From Dipylidium caninum (Eukaryota > Platyhelminthes > Cestoda > Cyclophyllidea > Dipylidiidae), in contig QEYB01001179.1 of the NCBI GenBank assembly GCA_017562135.1, forward strand, positions 593,001 through 657,000: a DNA stretch of 64,000 nt, in the 5' to 3' direction. Below the pieces are notes generated by a model that was not told the DNA's origin, ran no database searches, and was given only the letters and a program-made list of their open reading frames with translations. Position 1 is the stretch's first letter. Each line of letters begins with the position of its first letter. Positions 26,301 to 38,914 of the stretch are shown in pieces. Both the position numbers and the translations under genes were made by a program.

Positions 26301-27050
26301 AAAAAGACGAGAATACACTCCAACGCAAGTTACTGATGCAACCTAAATTGATAGACATAAAAACGTCAGACGTGGTGACAAAAGGACTTACTTGAAAATT
26401 AAGACGTCCCGATGTGAGGTGGGATCGTGGGTATCGGACGACGTTGTAAGGAAGAGGATCTCATTAGTCACCTCGGGAGGCAGTCGTAGACTTCGGTATC
26501 CTAAAGCCTCGAAGTCGGGGACGAGACGGAGCAGTGTCAGGTTTATCGAGTGGCCAATGCCGAAAGCAGAGACACGAAAGAGATTGCCCTCGGCAGGAGG
26601 TTTTTCTGCGGATATCTGATGCCGAGAAGAGATTAATTACTACAGCTGCCTTGCAGGCCTTGGCATGCAGAAGAAAAGATACTCAGGGGACATAAAATTC
26701 TCTGTTGGAGGCACAACTTCAACAAGCATTAGTGAACTAACGGAGACACGTTTGCACGACATCAAATAGTGAAAGAAGAATGACATGATACAACTCGTTA
26801 AAAATTAAGAAATATTGACTTAGCAAATACAAGTGTAAAAGGGAATATGAAACATTAATGACTACGGGCGCATTTAATCAGAGTTGTTCAAACTCACAGG
26901 GGGAAATCGTAGCGCCTTCGGTTTGGACAATTTTCCCGTAGTCAGAGGAATTTCAAATTCCCTCAACGAGTCAGAAGATGCGCGAAAGGAGGGGACACGC
27001 GAGAAGGCGAAGAGGTGGCCCGAAGTGCTTGACTGACACATGAAGGTCAT
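23318..27050 (-). CDS. RMND1: RMND1-like mitochondrial protein (DUF155 / Sif2-Sif3 family)
   Basis: RMND1 is an inner-membrane mitochondrial protein needed for mitochondrial translation. Exons: 26898-27050 (51 residues, Ser/Arg-rich, presequence-like), 26392-26615, 25640-25679, 25446-25540, an unresolved part between 25445 and 24890, about 24687-24890, 23870-23934, 23728-23804, 23564-23684 and 23318-23494. Family landmarks in order: VSAFGIGH, LPPEVTNEILFL, the GVIVFWNV core, VEFEELVY, MEKIAFSDALASS, VKLSLLE, RKTGELFTLR, TPDFYWDR, CELTEILTNHLE and the C-terminal membrane helix starting RLEWMII. All listed junctions after 24686 keep frame. A Glu-rich piece around 25225-25265 may be an exon of the unresolved part. 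The gene diverges from TOP3B. Confidence 0.92.
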
Positions 27051-28791
27051 CCGAACTATAGGCGCTAGGCGTCTACAAAGGCTTCGTGACCACGAAATTG
27101 AAGCCTTCAAGTGGGATAAAGTATTATCAAGCGATATAGCTCAAAACCACCAGTGATGACCGCCGAAAAGTGCTTTAAGAAAATAGACATTTAATGTATT
27201 TAATGCAAAAGTCAAAAATTCTCTGAGAGTGGAAAATAAAAAAACTGACAGGGAAGGAGTTGGGAGATTCAGAAATACAGGGGCTTTCCTCAGCATCATC
27301 AAAAAAAGGAATATTAGGGATTGAATGCTGTAGGAATGACAAAGATGCTACAAAGACCAGGTTTGTCATAGCCAGGTGGAAATCCTGCCGCGGTCCAGAA
27401 AGATATGTCGAGTACAGTATTGGATTGACTGCCTTGTAAATTCTACAATGTAATAACATTGAGGTGAAGGTGGACAGCGAAAATGTGGCGCACGATAGTC
27501 GTTGGGTAGCGACTCCTCCAATCATGAAGAGTAGTAGCATGTGGGGCAAAATAGTCCTCTTCCTCATGGCAATGATCTTCAAGAGGTGAAATATACTGAA
27601 ACATGAAGACAATTTTACGCTCTCTAATTCCTACGAGAATAATATTTTCTCAGTACTTTCGATTACGCTTGCGGGAGTTTCACCATTTAGGCATGTGCAT
27701 CGAGAGTTGGAGAAATTAAACTTGCCATTAAAGCATCGAAAGGTAAAACACTCATCCTCGCAGTGGGACTTTTAGTCATCTATATTATTAGTTGATAAAC
27801 CTTACCAACAATATGGTTCTTGGACAGCACGATAATAAGTATATTTTATATTTCTTAGGTGTTGTTTGCAAGTCTAAAATTAGGACCTACCGGTCAGGGG
27901 GGCCGAAATCGACATCAACCAGGTCCAAAAGTATTACAACAAATTAGGGTTTACTTTTGAATGTATATACGGTTGGGGTAGTGCCCGTTACCAGAGTCAG
28001 TTAAGGGCTCCATTTGCAAGGCGAACCACGTTTTCACCTAGTTTAGGAAACGCCAATTGTGACTCATCGGCGGAATATGTATGTAATTGTTGAGTAATCA
28101 GAGACTCAATAGCCTTTCACCGAAACAGCCTGACCACGTGGAAATACGGCCAAATGGGCAAGCTCATGTTAAGATGTTTCCCTTGTTGGCGACCAATACG
28201 TGTTGGGCCTTGAAGTAACCAATGGGCCATACAATACGAATTCTGCGAAAAGCAATGTCGACTATATTGGCATTTTACCTGCACCGCTTCATTTTATATA
28301 GTAAACGTTGATTGTACATGCCTAAACATGCTCGTGTTATCTTACATTTTAATAGACCAAATGCTATCAACTACACAAGCTCGATTCCTTATTGTTAGTA
28401 AAATTTTCCGCGTTATCTATAGTGTGATCTATGTGATATAAGCATCTGGAATCGTGTCCGTCTTATGATCCACATTTTCCTCATCCAATTAAATCTCAGA
28501 TTGCTTTCAGCCAAGGTTCAGTGTGTTCGTCTGAATCGGTGCACGTTCTCCTCCCAGCCGTTAGGTGATGTTAGTTATTTTACGTGTATTATTGATACTG
28601 TGTGTTAGTAAATCATGAAATCAAACATCACTTTGCCAATCCGTGAATCTCGGGCCATACTTTCTGTATTCCTCTTGGGCTCGATCTTTAATATCCTTTA
28701 TAAGGGTCTATTTGTCCTTTTTACATCGCGTTCCTTTCCCTTAAGCATATTTTCCCAACAGCCTTATTTATTTCAGACATTTGGTTTCAAA
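27051..28791. promoter_or_regulatory. Divergent intergenic region between RMND1 and TOP3B
   Basis: About 1.7 kb holding both 5' ends. A minus-strand ORF at 27175-27612 is discussed under findings. An acceptor-like TTTCAG at 28771-28776 suggests a spliced 5'UTR of TOP3B. Confidence 0.45.
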
Positions 28792-31700
28792 ATGGTTATC
28801 GCTTTTATGGTGGCTGAAAAACCATCATTGGCTGAGGCGCTAGCAAAAATCCTGTCCCATGGTAAACACAAATCCCGACGAGGTGGTAATGCCGCCTGCA
28901 GTGTACATGAATGGAACGGCACTTTTAATGGCATCCCTGTCCTTTTCAAAATGACTTCTGTGTGTGGTCATGTCATGACTCTTGACTTCGCCGGTCGTTT
29001 CAATAAATGGGACGTTGTGGATCCGGTTAGATCCATTCCCTTTTTTTAACAACCTTTGCTAGTTCGAGCTTTTTACTGCGAAAATTATTAAGAAAGAAGC
29101 AAATCCGAAATTAAACATGGTGAATTTTCTCCAAAAAGAGGCCGCTGGTGCTTCCTTCCTCATTCTATGGTTGGATTGTGATAAAGAAGGCGAGAATATC
29201 TGTTTCGAGGTTATTGATTCAGTGACTTCCGTAATAGATAAACAGGTGTGTTTTTACTTTCCCTTACATGCCTTTTTTTTACTTAAACAAGTTTTTCTTT
29301 CTCACAATAGAGTAAAATATACCGTGCTCATTTTACTGCAGTCACGGACCACGAGGTGCGAATGGCAATGCAAAATCTCCGCATGCCAAATAAAAATGAG
29401 GCCCTTTCTGTGGACGCGAGACAGGAAACGGATTTACGAATTGGCTGCGCTTTCACGCGCTTTCAAACCAAGTTTTTTCAAGTAGGTCCCATGTTTTCAG
29501 TTTTTAATAAGTGCCTGACACTTGTCATCCCTTTTTTCACTTAATTTCTTTTTTCCATTGTATCGCTGAACTTTGAGATACATCAATCGCAATTACCGGT
29601 ATCAGTTGAATTTTGCTTCATTTGAGATGGATTATCTTTTTCAAAAGTGCTTTACATTTACCACATCATGTTACGTAGTCTACTGCCCTATGTTCATCAC
29701 CCATTCTGATACTCAACTACACTTGGTTAGGCATTTCTTTCCATCATTTTTTATCGTCACTGAACAAGACGATTTAAATAGCCAGATTATGATTTATTCT
29801 GTGATTCATCTTTCTCATTTCCCATTATTTGTCTCAAATCTCTTCGTTTGACTCGCATTGTATCTTATGCTCATTGAGATGACGAGGTCCAAACACAATT
29901 TTGTTTCCCATTCTTTTTGGACTGATGCTGTATTTGGAGCTAGTTTGCAGTACTAATAATCGATTAATCTGACTTTTTTACATTCTAATTTAAGTGCTCT
30001 TAGTCCTTGCGCTTCCATGTCCATGTGGTGAGCGGCCTTGATAGGATACTTCATGTACTCCTCCGTCCGTTCGTCTCCTAGTTAATTTGTAATCTCATAA
30101 AACCAAGCATGGTTGGATTATGGGATCCACGTTATTGTATTTCGTAAATCCTGTTTCTACTCTCTGCTTCTCAGTCTTTTTTGAGAGGGATTTCGGGATT
30201 TCCCCGATTTCTCGCTTCCAATCAGCAAATTCTTTTTCTCGTTAATTCCTGTTTTAGGGCAAGTATGGCGACTTGAATAGTCGTCTTGTCTCCTTTGGCC
30301 CATGTCAAACGCCGACTCTTGGCTTCTGTGTCAAGCGTCATGACCGCATTCTATCCTTCAAACCGGAGCCTTTCTGGCGAATCACCGCCTCGGTTGGTTT
30401 ATATTTTTACTACTTCAGCATCCGTTTGTCTGCATTACATCATTGTTATTAACTGCTGCCACTGGTTATACGATCTTCGCCCCCTTAGGAGTGGCCACTT
30501 TTTCCTCACGATGAATTCTGCCGTCCTTTGTGGTAATCATCACCGCTCTAACCTCTGTGTCTAGTTTCGCTGCTCATCACGTAATTTTTTTACCACATAG
30601 TCGTACGCTCTGCACCTGCCATCTCAACCAAACGCCACCTTTTACATAAAATTTCTACTGAAAAATAGTAGAATGTTTATCAAGAGGTCTTATTACATGT
30701 GCTTGTGTACTAAGTAAATCAAGTTTTTCCAATACGCCTACTGGTATCTTATCTGCCTACTTCAACTTCTATGTAACGTTGGTCTATATTTTTCTACTCA
30801 ACGTGCTTCCGACCCTTCATATCGCCCTACGCGTACAGAGCCTCGAGCATTGGCCCCTTTTTCCTTTCAATTGGCTGAGCAAAGCTTTATCCCATTACCA
30901 AAATCTTCAGCCATGGAAATCAACGCGTGACAAAGCTTGTCTATGCTGGCTAGATTTGTATCAGGAATCGGTGGTTGTCTTTTCCACTTCTCAGCCTTTA
31001 ACCTCTTCTTCTCCAACCCTTGTAGGTGGTTGTTAACGAAAAGGGTGATCGTCTTCCTCTGACATGGAATAGAGGCCGGTTATTCGACAAGGAGGCTGCA
31101 ACCGTCTTCCTCAACCTCATTTCCGGTGCTGAAAAGGCTGTGTAAGTCTTCGCCATCTACTATTCTCCTTCTGTCACTTGAGGTATTCTAGGTTAAAATG
31201 ACGTTGCGTCAGAATAGGTGCATTAACAAATCACTGTTTTTTCCCACCAGAGTTGTGGACGTGAATCGGAAGACAAGGGTGAAGCAACGTCCCCAGGGTC
31301 TCAACACAGTGGAGTTGTTAAGGGTGGCCAGCGCCTCCCTTGGCATTGGTCCGCACGCTGCCATGAATATTGCTGAAAGGCTCTACACCTCAGGTTTCAT
31401 CAACTACCCTCGTACCGAGTCGACCGCCTACCCGCCCTCCATGGATCTGAAGGCGCTGCTGCGACAACACGTACGTCTCTTTGAAGACCTCTTTTGTCTA
31501 TTGCTCAAATCTATTTGAGCCTTTCTTTGCTGTTGCTGCCCCGGTCTTCGTCAGTTTCGCTCAATTTCGAATGATACAAAATCTCCGATTATTGTGAATG
31601 AAATTTTCTTAAAGTCGGTGGTCTAATTAAACCTTATTTGTGTTCTGTAGCGTAAAGTCGAAGTATATGTGGTTGACTTTTTCATTAAAGTGATGGGTTT

Positions 31701-34700
31701 GATTAGTCAAAACCATCCTTTTTATTGTTGCTAATTGTTTCCCTGACCAACAATTTCTTTCTCGAGTTAAAACTGACCTTAATATCCTACTTGTTTTGCG
31801 TCTACCACCCCTTCTTTTTGCTATCGCCATGCTAATCCCGACTGCACCACGGTTTTCCTTCATGCACCGCCTTATTTAAGTCACTTTCTGTCTGTTCTAG
31901 TTTCATCGACTTCTTTTCATTAACCCTCCTCGTACTTGGCTCATTGTCCCTACCACTTTGACCTTTTCCGATCGCTTTGTTCGTTTTAGCTGATTACCCG
32001 TTGTGATAAGCTGCCAACATTTATGAATACGTGCAGACTATCTTATATTTTGACATTTTTTTGCTCTTCAGCAAGTAAAATTTGTCTTTTCTCCCATCCC
32101 TTCGTCCACTTCTTCCCGTCCAGCGTCGACTAAACCGAGGACCATGTTAGACCGCCTCATCCACTTGCGTAGGTCTGCATTACCCTCTTCTACGTAGGTT
32201 TTCTTCGATGCTCCATTGACTAACGAAGGGCCTATGTTTTCAACGCCCTCTTCTCTGGCCTCTCCCCACTATGGTGTAATGAACTTTGGACGAAAGGTGC
32301 TGTTGCCGTCGAGAGAGGTCCGGAGGAGAGAAACTTGCTAGAAAGGCCTATTTACCCGTTCATTTATGGGCCGGATCTTATAAAACAATGGGATTTTTTG
32401 CCAGGTGAAAGAGGGTTTAATCCAATTTTGAGTTGAATCGGGTGAATCCTACACCGGCACTTTGCGTATTTTCCTCTCCTGCGGTTCGGCTGAAACCGCT
32501 CACGTATGTGTTTCCTAAATTTTCGGTGTCGGCGCACTGGAAATTGTAGCGACCCTGACTGACCTGCTCCTCTATTCAATTAGTCGCTTTTTGTGCGTCG
32601 TTGGCAGAATATGCTTAGGTCGACTTTAAATCCTTCCCTTCTCCAGTCTCGTGTGCTGAAGTGGGCCATCCCCTTCTTTTTTTTCTCCCCCCGCTTCCCT
32701 TTTACCTCGACGGTGGATTCTGTAACGCCGACTGAAATGCTTAAGTTTGCTTGAATTGCTATCATCTCCTCCCTGCCCATTTTTCATAAGCATTTCACGT
32801 TATGTCAGTAGACGTGTGTGTCTCGCCTCCAGCTTCGTCTCATGAGCACTTGGGGTATAAAGACGGCTACCTCCTCATCGTCAGGGAAAGGTGACGAGGT
32901 GACCGATCCACTTTACCGAAATGCCAACCGACATTTGCATAGGCTGGAAAACTTCGAGCAGTCATAGCACTCAGGTGACTCGTGGTTGAGGCACAAACGC
33001 TCCTTTCTCTTTTAGCATGACCATTTCTCGATGCTCATCCTACTTGTTTCTGTTGCCCTACACTCAGGTGAACCATCCCAAGTGGGGAGAGGCGGTGAGT
33101 GACCTCCTGAAGTCGGGCATACACAACCCTCGCGCCGGCCACAACGCGGGCGACCATCCTCCCATCGCACCGATGCGCTGCACTACGGAGCTCTCGGGGG
33201 ATGCAGGCCGTCTTTATGACTACGTGGCACAGCACTTTATTGCTACGGTGAGTTGACCCGACGTGTTTGTGTTGATTGCGAAGCAAGAGTAACTACATCC
33301 TGTCCACCAGCTCTTCCCTTCATCTTCACTTTTTCTCATTATTTCGGAGCAAGTTGGCAACACTTTTGTCTTGAGATTCCATTCTAAGAATGGAGGGTTT
33401 TTTTATTCTCTTACACTTAAAATGCGCCCGGTCAATGCGTTCATTGAATAACATGGGCATGTTTGGGAAGTCGGGACTGAGCTTTCTATCGGTGTGCCTA
33501 TGAACTTCAAATGGCTAGTAGTTCCTTCCATTTCAGTTGATGCCTGATTGCAAGTACGAGACTACCACCGTCGTGCTCAACATTGGGGAGGAGAAGTTCA
33601 CCACGCGAGCCTCCCGTGTCCTCGACCCCGGCTACACCCGCGTCTTCACGTGGCAGGCTATTGGCCGCGGCGGTGGCGACGAAGACGACGACGGTCCCGA
33701 CGTCAGCCTGCCTCCTGCTCTCACGACTCCAGGCGCCTCGCTGCAGTTGGGCGAGAAACCGCGTCTCGTGGAGGGTCAGACCGCCCCGCCCGGCTACCTC
33801 ACGGAGGCGGAACTTATCACGGCCATGGAGAAGCATGGCATCGGCACTGACGCCTCGATCCCCGTGCATATTGAGAACATAGTTGAAAGAGCCTACGTCG
33901 AGGTGCGTTTTTGTCTTCATGAATATCTGACAGTCCGAGTTTAAACCGTCTACACCACCGGTTGCTTGGTTTGGGGCTCATTTGGCCAGTTAACTTGTCA
34001 ATTTTCGCAGTGTCACGATCGTTTAATCGCACCCTCACTTCTCCCTCTCCGACGCGTTTTTTTTTCAGTTCAGAAACACCAATTCCACAACACTGACACC
34101 AAAATAAATCGGGTAATTGTCAATTCTCTTGCCGCAATACTAACAATAATAATAAATTGTTTTATGTCACCTATCTAAATCACTCCATTGAAAATAGAAT
34201 TCTTATAAGGCTATCCTCTGGCATCCGCATCAGTTTTGGCAGCGCCGCCAAATGTCGGGAGTGACACGGTCCGAAGAGGCCGGCCACAATGGAACAGATT
34301 ATTTTGAAGATTGGCACAGGTAGTTAAAATCCACCGTTTTCCTACGACTCATCGCGGGGAAATGTGGCCTCGCATGCCCCTTCCACATTGGCTTTGCAGT
34401 CGTTTTTCTCCTTGGCCACCGAGATTTCATTGTTCCACGCCACTCACGCCAGTGTTTTACTCTCGAGAGTAGATGGTTAAGACCACTTTCCCTTCTCTTC
34501 AGCTCCTTCCCGGTCGTCGGTTGAAACCAACCCCACTTGGCGTGGTCTTGGTTCACGGTTACCACTCCATCGACGCGGAACTTGTTCTGCCCCACATGCG
34601 TCGCGCTGTCGAGGAGCAGCTCAACCACATCGCCACAGGACAGGCGGACTTCCACCGGGTCCTCCAGTTCATCATCGCCGTCTTCGCCACCAAGTACCGG

Positions 34701-37700
34701 TACTTCGTGCAACATATCGCCTCTATGGATCAGCTCTTTGAGGTCTCTTTCTCCAATCTGGCGGAGTGCGGCAAGCCTCTCAGCCGGTGTGGGAAATGCC
34801 GCCGCTATCTGAAGTTGGTGGAGTCCAAACCGATGAGACTCCACTGTCCAGTGTGTTCGGACACTTATGCGTTGCCACAAAATGGCTCGATTCGTCCATA
34901 CAAGGAAATCAACTGCCCCCTGGATGACTTTGAGTTGGTCCTCTGGACTCAGGGCTTCAAAGGCATGGTGAGGCTTCTAATTCCTCGGTTTCTCCCGACT
35001 CCCCTTCTTCCTTTCCCGCAGACCCACTTATCCACATCGCATACTCATCCTTCTTCATTAAAAAACCAACCATTTACGCGGATGTATTCCCCTCACATTA
35101 CCGGGTCAACTAACCGCACTGCACTTAGCTACCCTCATAGTGGAAAAAGGAATTGTTTGATGCGTGCGCTGGCCGTGAGTCGGACATCGTTCGTCTCCCT
35201 CTCCTACGACATCTTCATTGGGCCTCTTTAGTCTGCAGGAGCTGCGGAAGCCGTGTAAGATCGGAAGGCTGTGTGAAGCTCTCTTCCCTTCCTGACTCAG
35301 ACATTGTCCGAGGCTCATGTCCGTATACTTTTCAGTTTCGCTCATCTTCCGACAGAGTACATCCTCTGTGTCCATTTTAAGCGTTTTTTTTTTCTAAACA
35401 GAGTATGGTCTTCTGCCCCTATTGCTACACCAATCCGCCCTTCCCGCAACAGTTGAAGAAGACTGGCTGTTCCAATTGCCTGCATCCCAGTTGCCCCTTC
35501 TCCTTGGCCATGAACGGTGTAGACGCCTGCACGGAGTGTACACAGGGTATTCTGGTGTTGGACGACGCGCACACGCCCAAATTTCGCCTCTGTTGCAATC
35601 GGTAGGTTGTCGCCCTAATTCCCGAGGCTTTTGCGAATCTCGGCGCCAACCTTATGACCTTAGCCGGCCACAGGACGCAACGATTTATGTTTTATCCTAA
35701 TTTTGCGCTCGGGGAGAGAGAGGCATCGCACTCGTGTAGCCGCTTCGTTTCTTTCCCTCTCCCCCGTTTTATTTATTTGTTTTTGTTTTTGGAGTCGGGA
35801 ATACCCATCTACGGTGGGGGAGACTACGCTGTCCCTTAGGAGGAGGAATGTGGTGAATAAATAAGAACTCGGGAAGGGGAACGAAAGGGGTGGAAGCACC
35901 TTTTCCTCCCCATCGCGCGGTAGGAATGTGATTCAGAATGTAAGGACGTCTCTCTACCCTAGCTTCCGTAGATGTCTTCACTTCTCTTGTTCACGATTGT
36001 TTGACGTAAGGTCCACCTCCTCCTCAGGTTGGCTCAGTAATTTCAATCGTACTCGCCCGTCTTCTCTTCCCAGCGTAAAGTTAATTGACATCATGGCAAC
36101 CATTTAGGTCTTACCGAAGACTTCCAGTTTAAAAGTCATTAATTTTTGTCCAAATAAACATGTGTGACACACCAAAGTTCTGGTTTGTCGTGAAAGTAAC
36201 TTCTTGCCATTTATGACACTCTCCAAACCTTTCCCCTACTCTTGACATGTGCTGGGTCAGGTCTTAACGCCATTAGCAGCCATGTTTCCCCCACTACTCG
36301 GGCCTGGTTTCACGTGGCGCCTTCATTTAGTGCACTGGTTCAGAGAATCTAGTCAGACTGATGTTCACACCCCGATTCCGCTCTCTCAGACGTCGCCGAC
36401 GCCTCCTGCCACCCAGTGCACCAGACCACGCTGACAGATTTGACATCCGCTCGACTTATAGTACTGCTACTAGATCTGGGACATTGCAGCACCTTCCCAG
36501 TGAACTTCACGAACTTTGGTCGCCGCTTTTCTTAAAAAAGACCGGTTATTAAGAGGACATATTGTTGAGCCACTATGATAGGAGGCTGGAAAACTCCCCC
36601 ACTTCCCAGTCATTTTGTCCTTGGGTATTTACTTATTGCTAGCGCTCCCCGTAACCCCGACTGCCCAAAAAGAGGCTGTCCTAATTAATACAGATTCACT
36701 TTCTACTCCTTTTCAGTTGCGACGCCCTAATCCTCTTTTCTGACGCAGTCAAATCCGCTTCTGTGCGAAGGGCCACCTGTGAGATATGCACAGCTCGTCA
36801 TCTCACTCTTCTTCTCGACACAGTAAGTCTCTCTAAAAATTTGTTTTGTCTTATATGCTTTAGACAGAGACGATGACAGCTATGATTGCATTGTTTGTGG
36901 ATCATTCTGTCGGTTGTTGGCTTGTAAGGCGCAGTTAGACAGTTCGAGGTAATTCCACAACTCTGGCTCTCGTTTACACTTTATTGGACACCCGGTGCTC
37001 TTTACCCGTCGTGTAAAGTTCGAAGCACTCTGTGCAAATTGTGGCTCCTTCCCCGTGGGGATTTCAAGTCACCTTTTTAGTCACGCCGAATCCCGATTGC
37101 TTCCGGGCGATTGGCGTAACCGCCTTCTACGCGCCCTGCCTATTTCATTTCCTTGTTCATCATAACTCTGCCAGACACAGAAAATTTCTCCTTTTTACCA
37201 GATTCAACCATAAATTAGGTCAATGTATAACGATAAAGGAGACGGAAGGACTGGTGTTGCCAGAAATTCAAGACTGGGCAGAACAGGTCATTTTACGCAT
37301 CCCTTACCGGCCTCCCTGCCACTACACCATACTCAACTCTGGGAAATGTTCACTTTAAGACTTGGGTTGGTTGTGTGCTGAGCAAAACCAGCCTATGATG
37401 GGAACAAATGATTTTTGATGGTACTGGCACTTTTTTCTTAGAATCATCGTTCTTTATTGGTTTGAACATACTCTAATAAACCTGTTTGCTGCAATCTCAT
37501 TGGTCACACCTAATCCAATCCACCAATCTCGTGCGGGTGTTATTTCATTGGTAAAAACCTTAACCAATTGGGTGCCAAATCGAGACTCATTTCATCTACT
37601 TTTATTTACTAGAATAAGTTGAAGACAAATGATACCACACTCCCTGCGAAATTCACCGGTTGCATATTCTGCTCCGAGGACATTTGTAAACTACTCTCTG

Positions 37701-37822
37701 CTCGCAAGGCAACAACGATTTCTTCCTCTCTTAATGCCCGTGGCGGAGCTTTCTCAAGGGGCAGAGGCTCACGTGGCGTTGGTGGAACAAGAGGTGAACG
37801 AGGCGCTGTAGGACGTCGATAA
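28792..37822 (+). CDS. TOP3B: DNA topoisomerase 3-beta
   Basis: Type IA topoisomerase; in animals it works on DNA and mRNA. Twelve exons all join in frame: 28792-29025, 29063-29245, 29311-29481, 30258-30392, 31026-31141, 31251-31470, 33068-33247, 33537-33902, 34503-34967, 35402-35601, 36717-36822, 37613-37822. Product 861 residues; human TOP3B has 862. The TOPRIM domain opens with [16 protein letters not shown] and carries [13 protein letters not shown]. The catalytic tyrosine is Tyr332 in [39 protein letters not shown] and [20 protein letters not shown] are intact. The C-terminal zinc region has CGKC...CPVC, CPYC, CSNC, CTEC, CEIC and CIFC. The protein ends in an RGG-like tail ([12 protein letters not shown]...RGERG), the RNA-binding element of TOP3B. 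The start could be 177 nt further upstream (see findings). Introns range from 37 nt to about 1.6 kb. Confidence 0.98.
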
Positions 37823-38233
37823 TCTCCATCCCCCTTCCGTTATTTACCATCGTCCACTTGTCTACCGAAATACTAGTCGTTAATGCAATTATGCGGAAAG
37901 GACAAAGCTTCTCTCGCGCCCATTGTCTGCCCAATTTGGGCTTAAATTGAATCGGCCATTCGGGGTTTAACAGTCTGGGACTTTTTTTTCTATAGAGCTG
38001 GTGCCTTCCAAAACAATTGATTTTAGTGCAGTACAAATCCCCTGATATGTGTAAACAGATATGATACTGCTAAGAGAGAAGTGGAGATAGAGATTTGTGA
38101 TTTAACACATCTTATTGGAGGTTCTTACTTTTTTTAACTGACTCAATTCTGTAAACTTACTGAGGCAAACCGACAGGTACCCTCTATTCACCTTCATCGA
38201 GAATATTTCGCCCGCAGTCCAACAGGAGCACAA
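37823..38233. other. 3' intergenic region between convergent TOP3B and lectin-like gene
   Basis: 410 bp between two stop codons facing each other. No clear AATAAA and no further ORF of interest. Confidence 0.45.
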
Positions 38234-38914
38234 TCAGTTGCACAACTCATCACTAGTCACTCGCCTGGGGGCTAGTTGTTGGGGTACGCTGATGGAGACC
38301 ATGTGGGTGAACCCGAAGGGACAAACGCTGAAAGTTCCCGGATGCACGCAAATAAAGCCGGCCCGTGCATTACCAGGGGCTGCGCTGAGAATGAATACCT
38401 CCGGCGCCTCAAACTCCATATTTACATTGGGTAAGAGGACTGGCCAATAGTCACTATCCTCTGAACTCTCATTTCCTGCAAGATCCCGCTCTTCGTGGAA
38501 TGCTACATCCAGATTATCAAAATACCTCAAGGCTCCCGTTTCTACAAGGCTAGATGTGCTTGCAGTCCACTTGCAGGATGTATTCTGCGGTCTACACGTG
38601 GTGTTGTCAAGACGACCGTCAATCCAGAAGAAATTGTTGACATTCATGTAGTGAAATGCCAATGCTTGGTCAATTATAGCGCGTGTCGCCTCCACCCTGG
38701 TGTCGCCGAGCCAGGCTAGACGGCCGCCGGAATAGTAGGTGGCGCAGAGCTCGACAGCCTTGGCGTGGGTCGCCCCGACGGACGCGAAGATGGCATAGCC
38801 GAATTGTCCGCTCACGCCCTCGAACTCCGGACCGCTCGGGTTGAAGGCCTCTCGGCCACTCGTCCGCATGCATGGCGCTAACGCAAGAATCGCCAACCAT
38901 TCAAAACACCGCAT
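38234..38914 (-). CDS. Secreted C-type-lectin-like domain protein
   Basis: An uninterrupted 226-codon ORF. Start at 38914 (MRCFEWLAILALAPC) because it gives a signal peptide; the upstream in-frame extension has no ATG. The mature part resembles a C-type lectin-like domain: AKAVELCATYYSGGRLAWLG (where family members have C..A...GG.LA.i.), then NNFFWIDG (the WIG core), CRPQNTSCKW, WPVL and the closing AGFICVHP (family FICE-like). The calcium-binding EPN/QPD and WND motifs are not visible, so carbohydrate binding is doubtful. A short tail after the domain has one more Cys pair and ends DELCN. In flatworms such proteins may be surface or secreted factors; that is inference. Lack of introns contrasts with its neighbours. 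Confidence 0.7.
   Translation of the reverse strand: MRCFEWLAILALAPCMRTSGREAFNPSGPEFEGVSGQFGYAIFASVGATHAKAVELCATYYSGGRLAWLGDTRVEATRAIIDQALAFHYMNVNNFFWIDGRLDNTTCRPQNTSCKWTASTSSLVETGALRYFDNLDVAFHEERDLAGNESSEDSDYWPVLLPNVNMEFEAPEVFILSAAPGNARAGFICVHPGTFSVCPFGFTHMVSISVPQQLAPRRVTSDELCN

Noticed and set aside
29573..30240. ORFs in the third TOP3B intron
   Set aside because: The flanking exons join in frame and match TOP3B without any insert.
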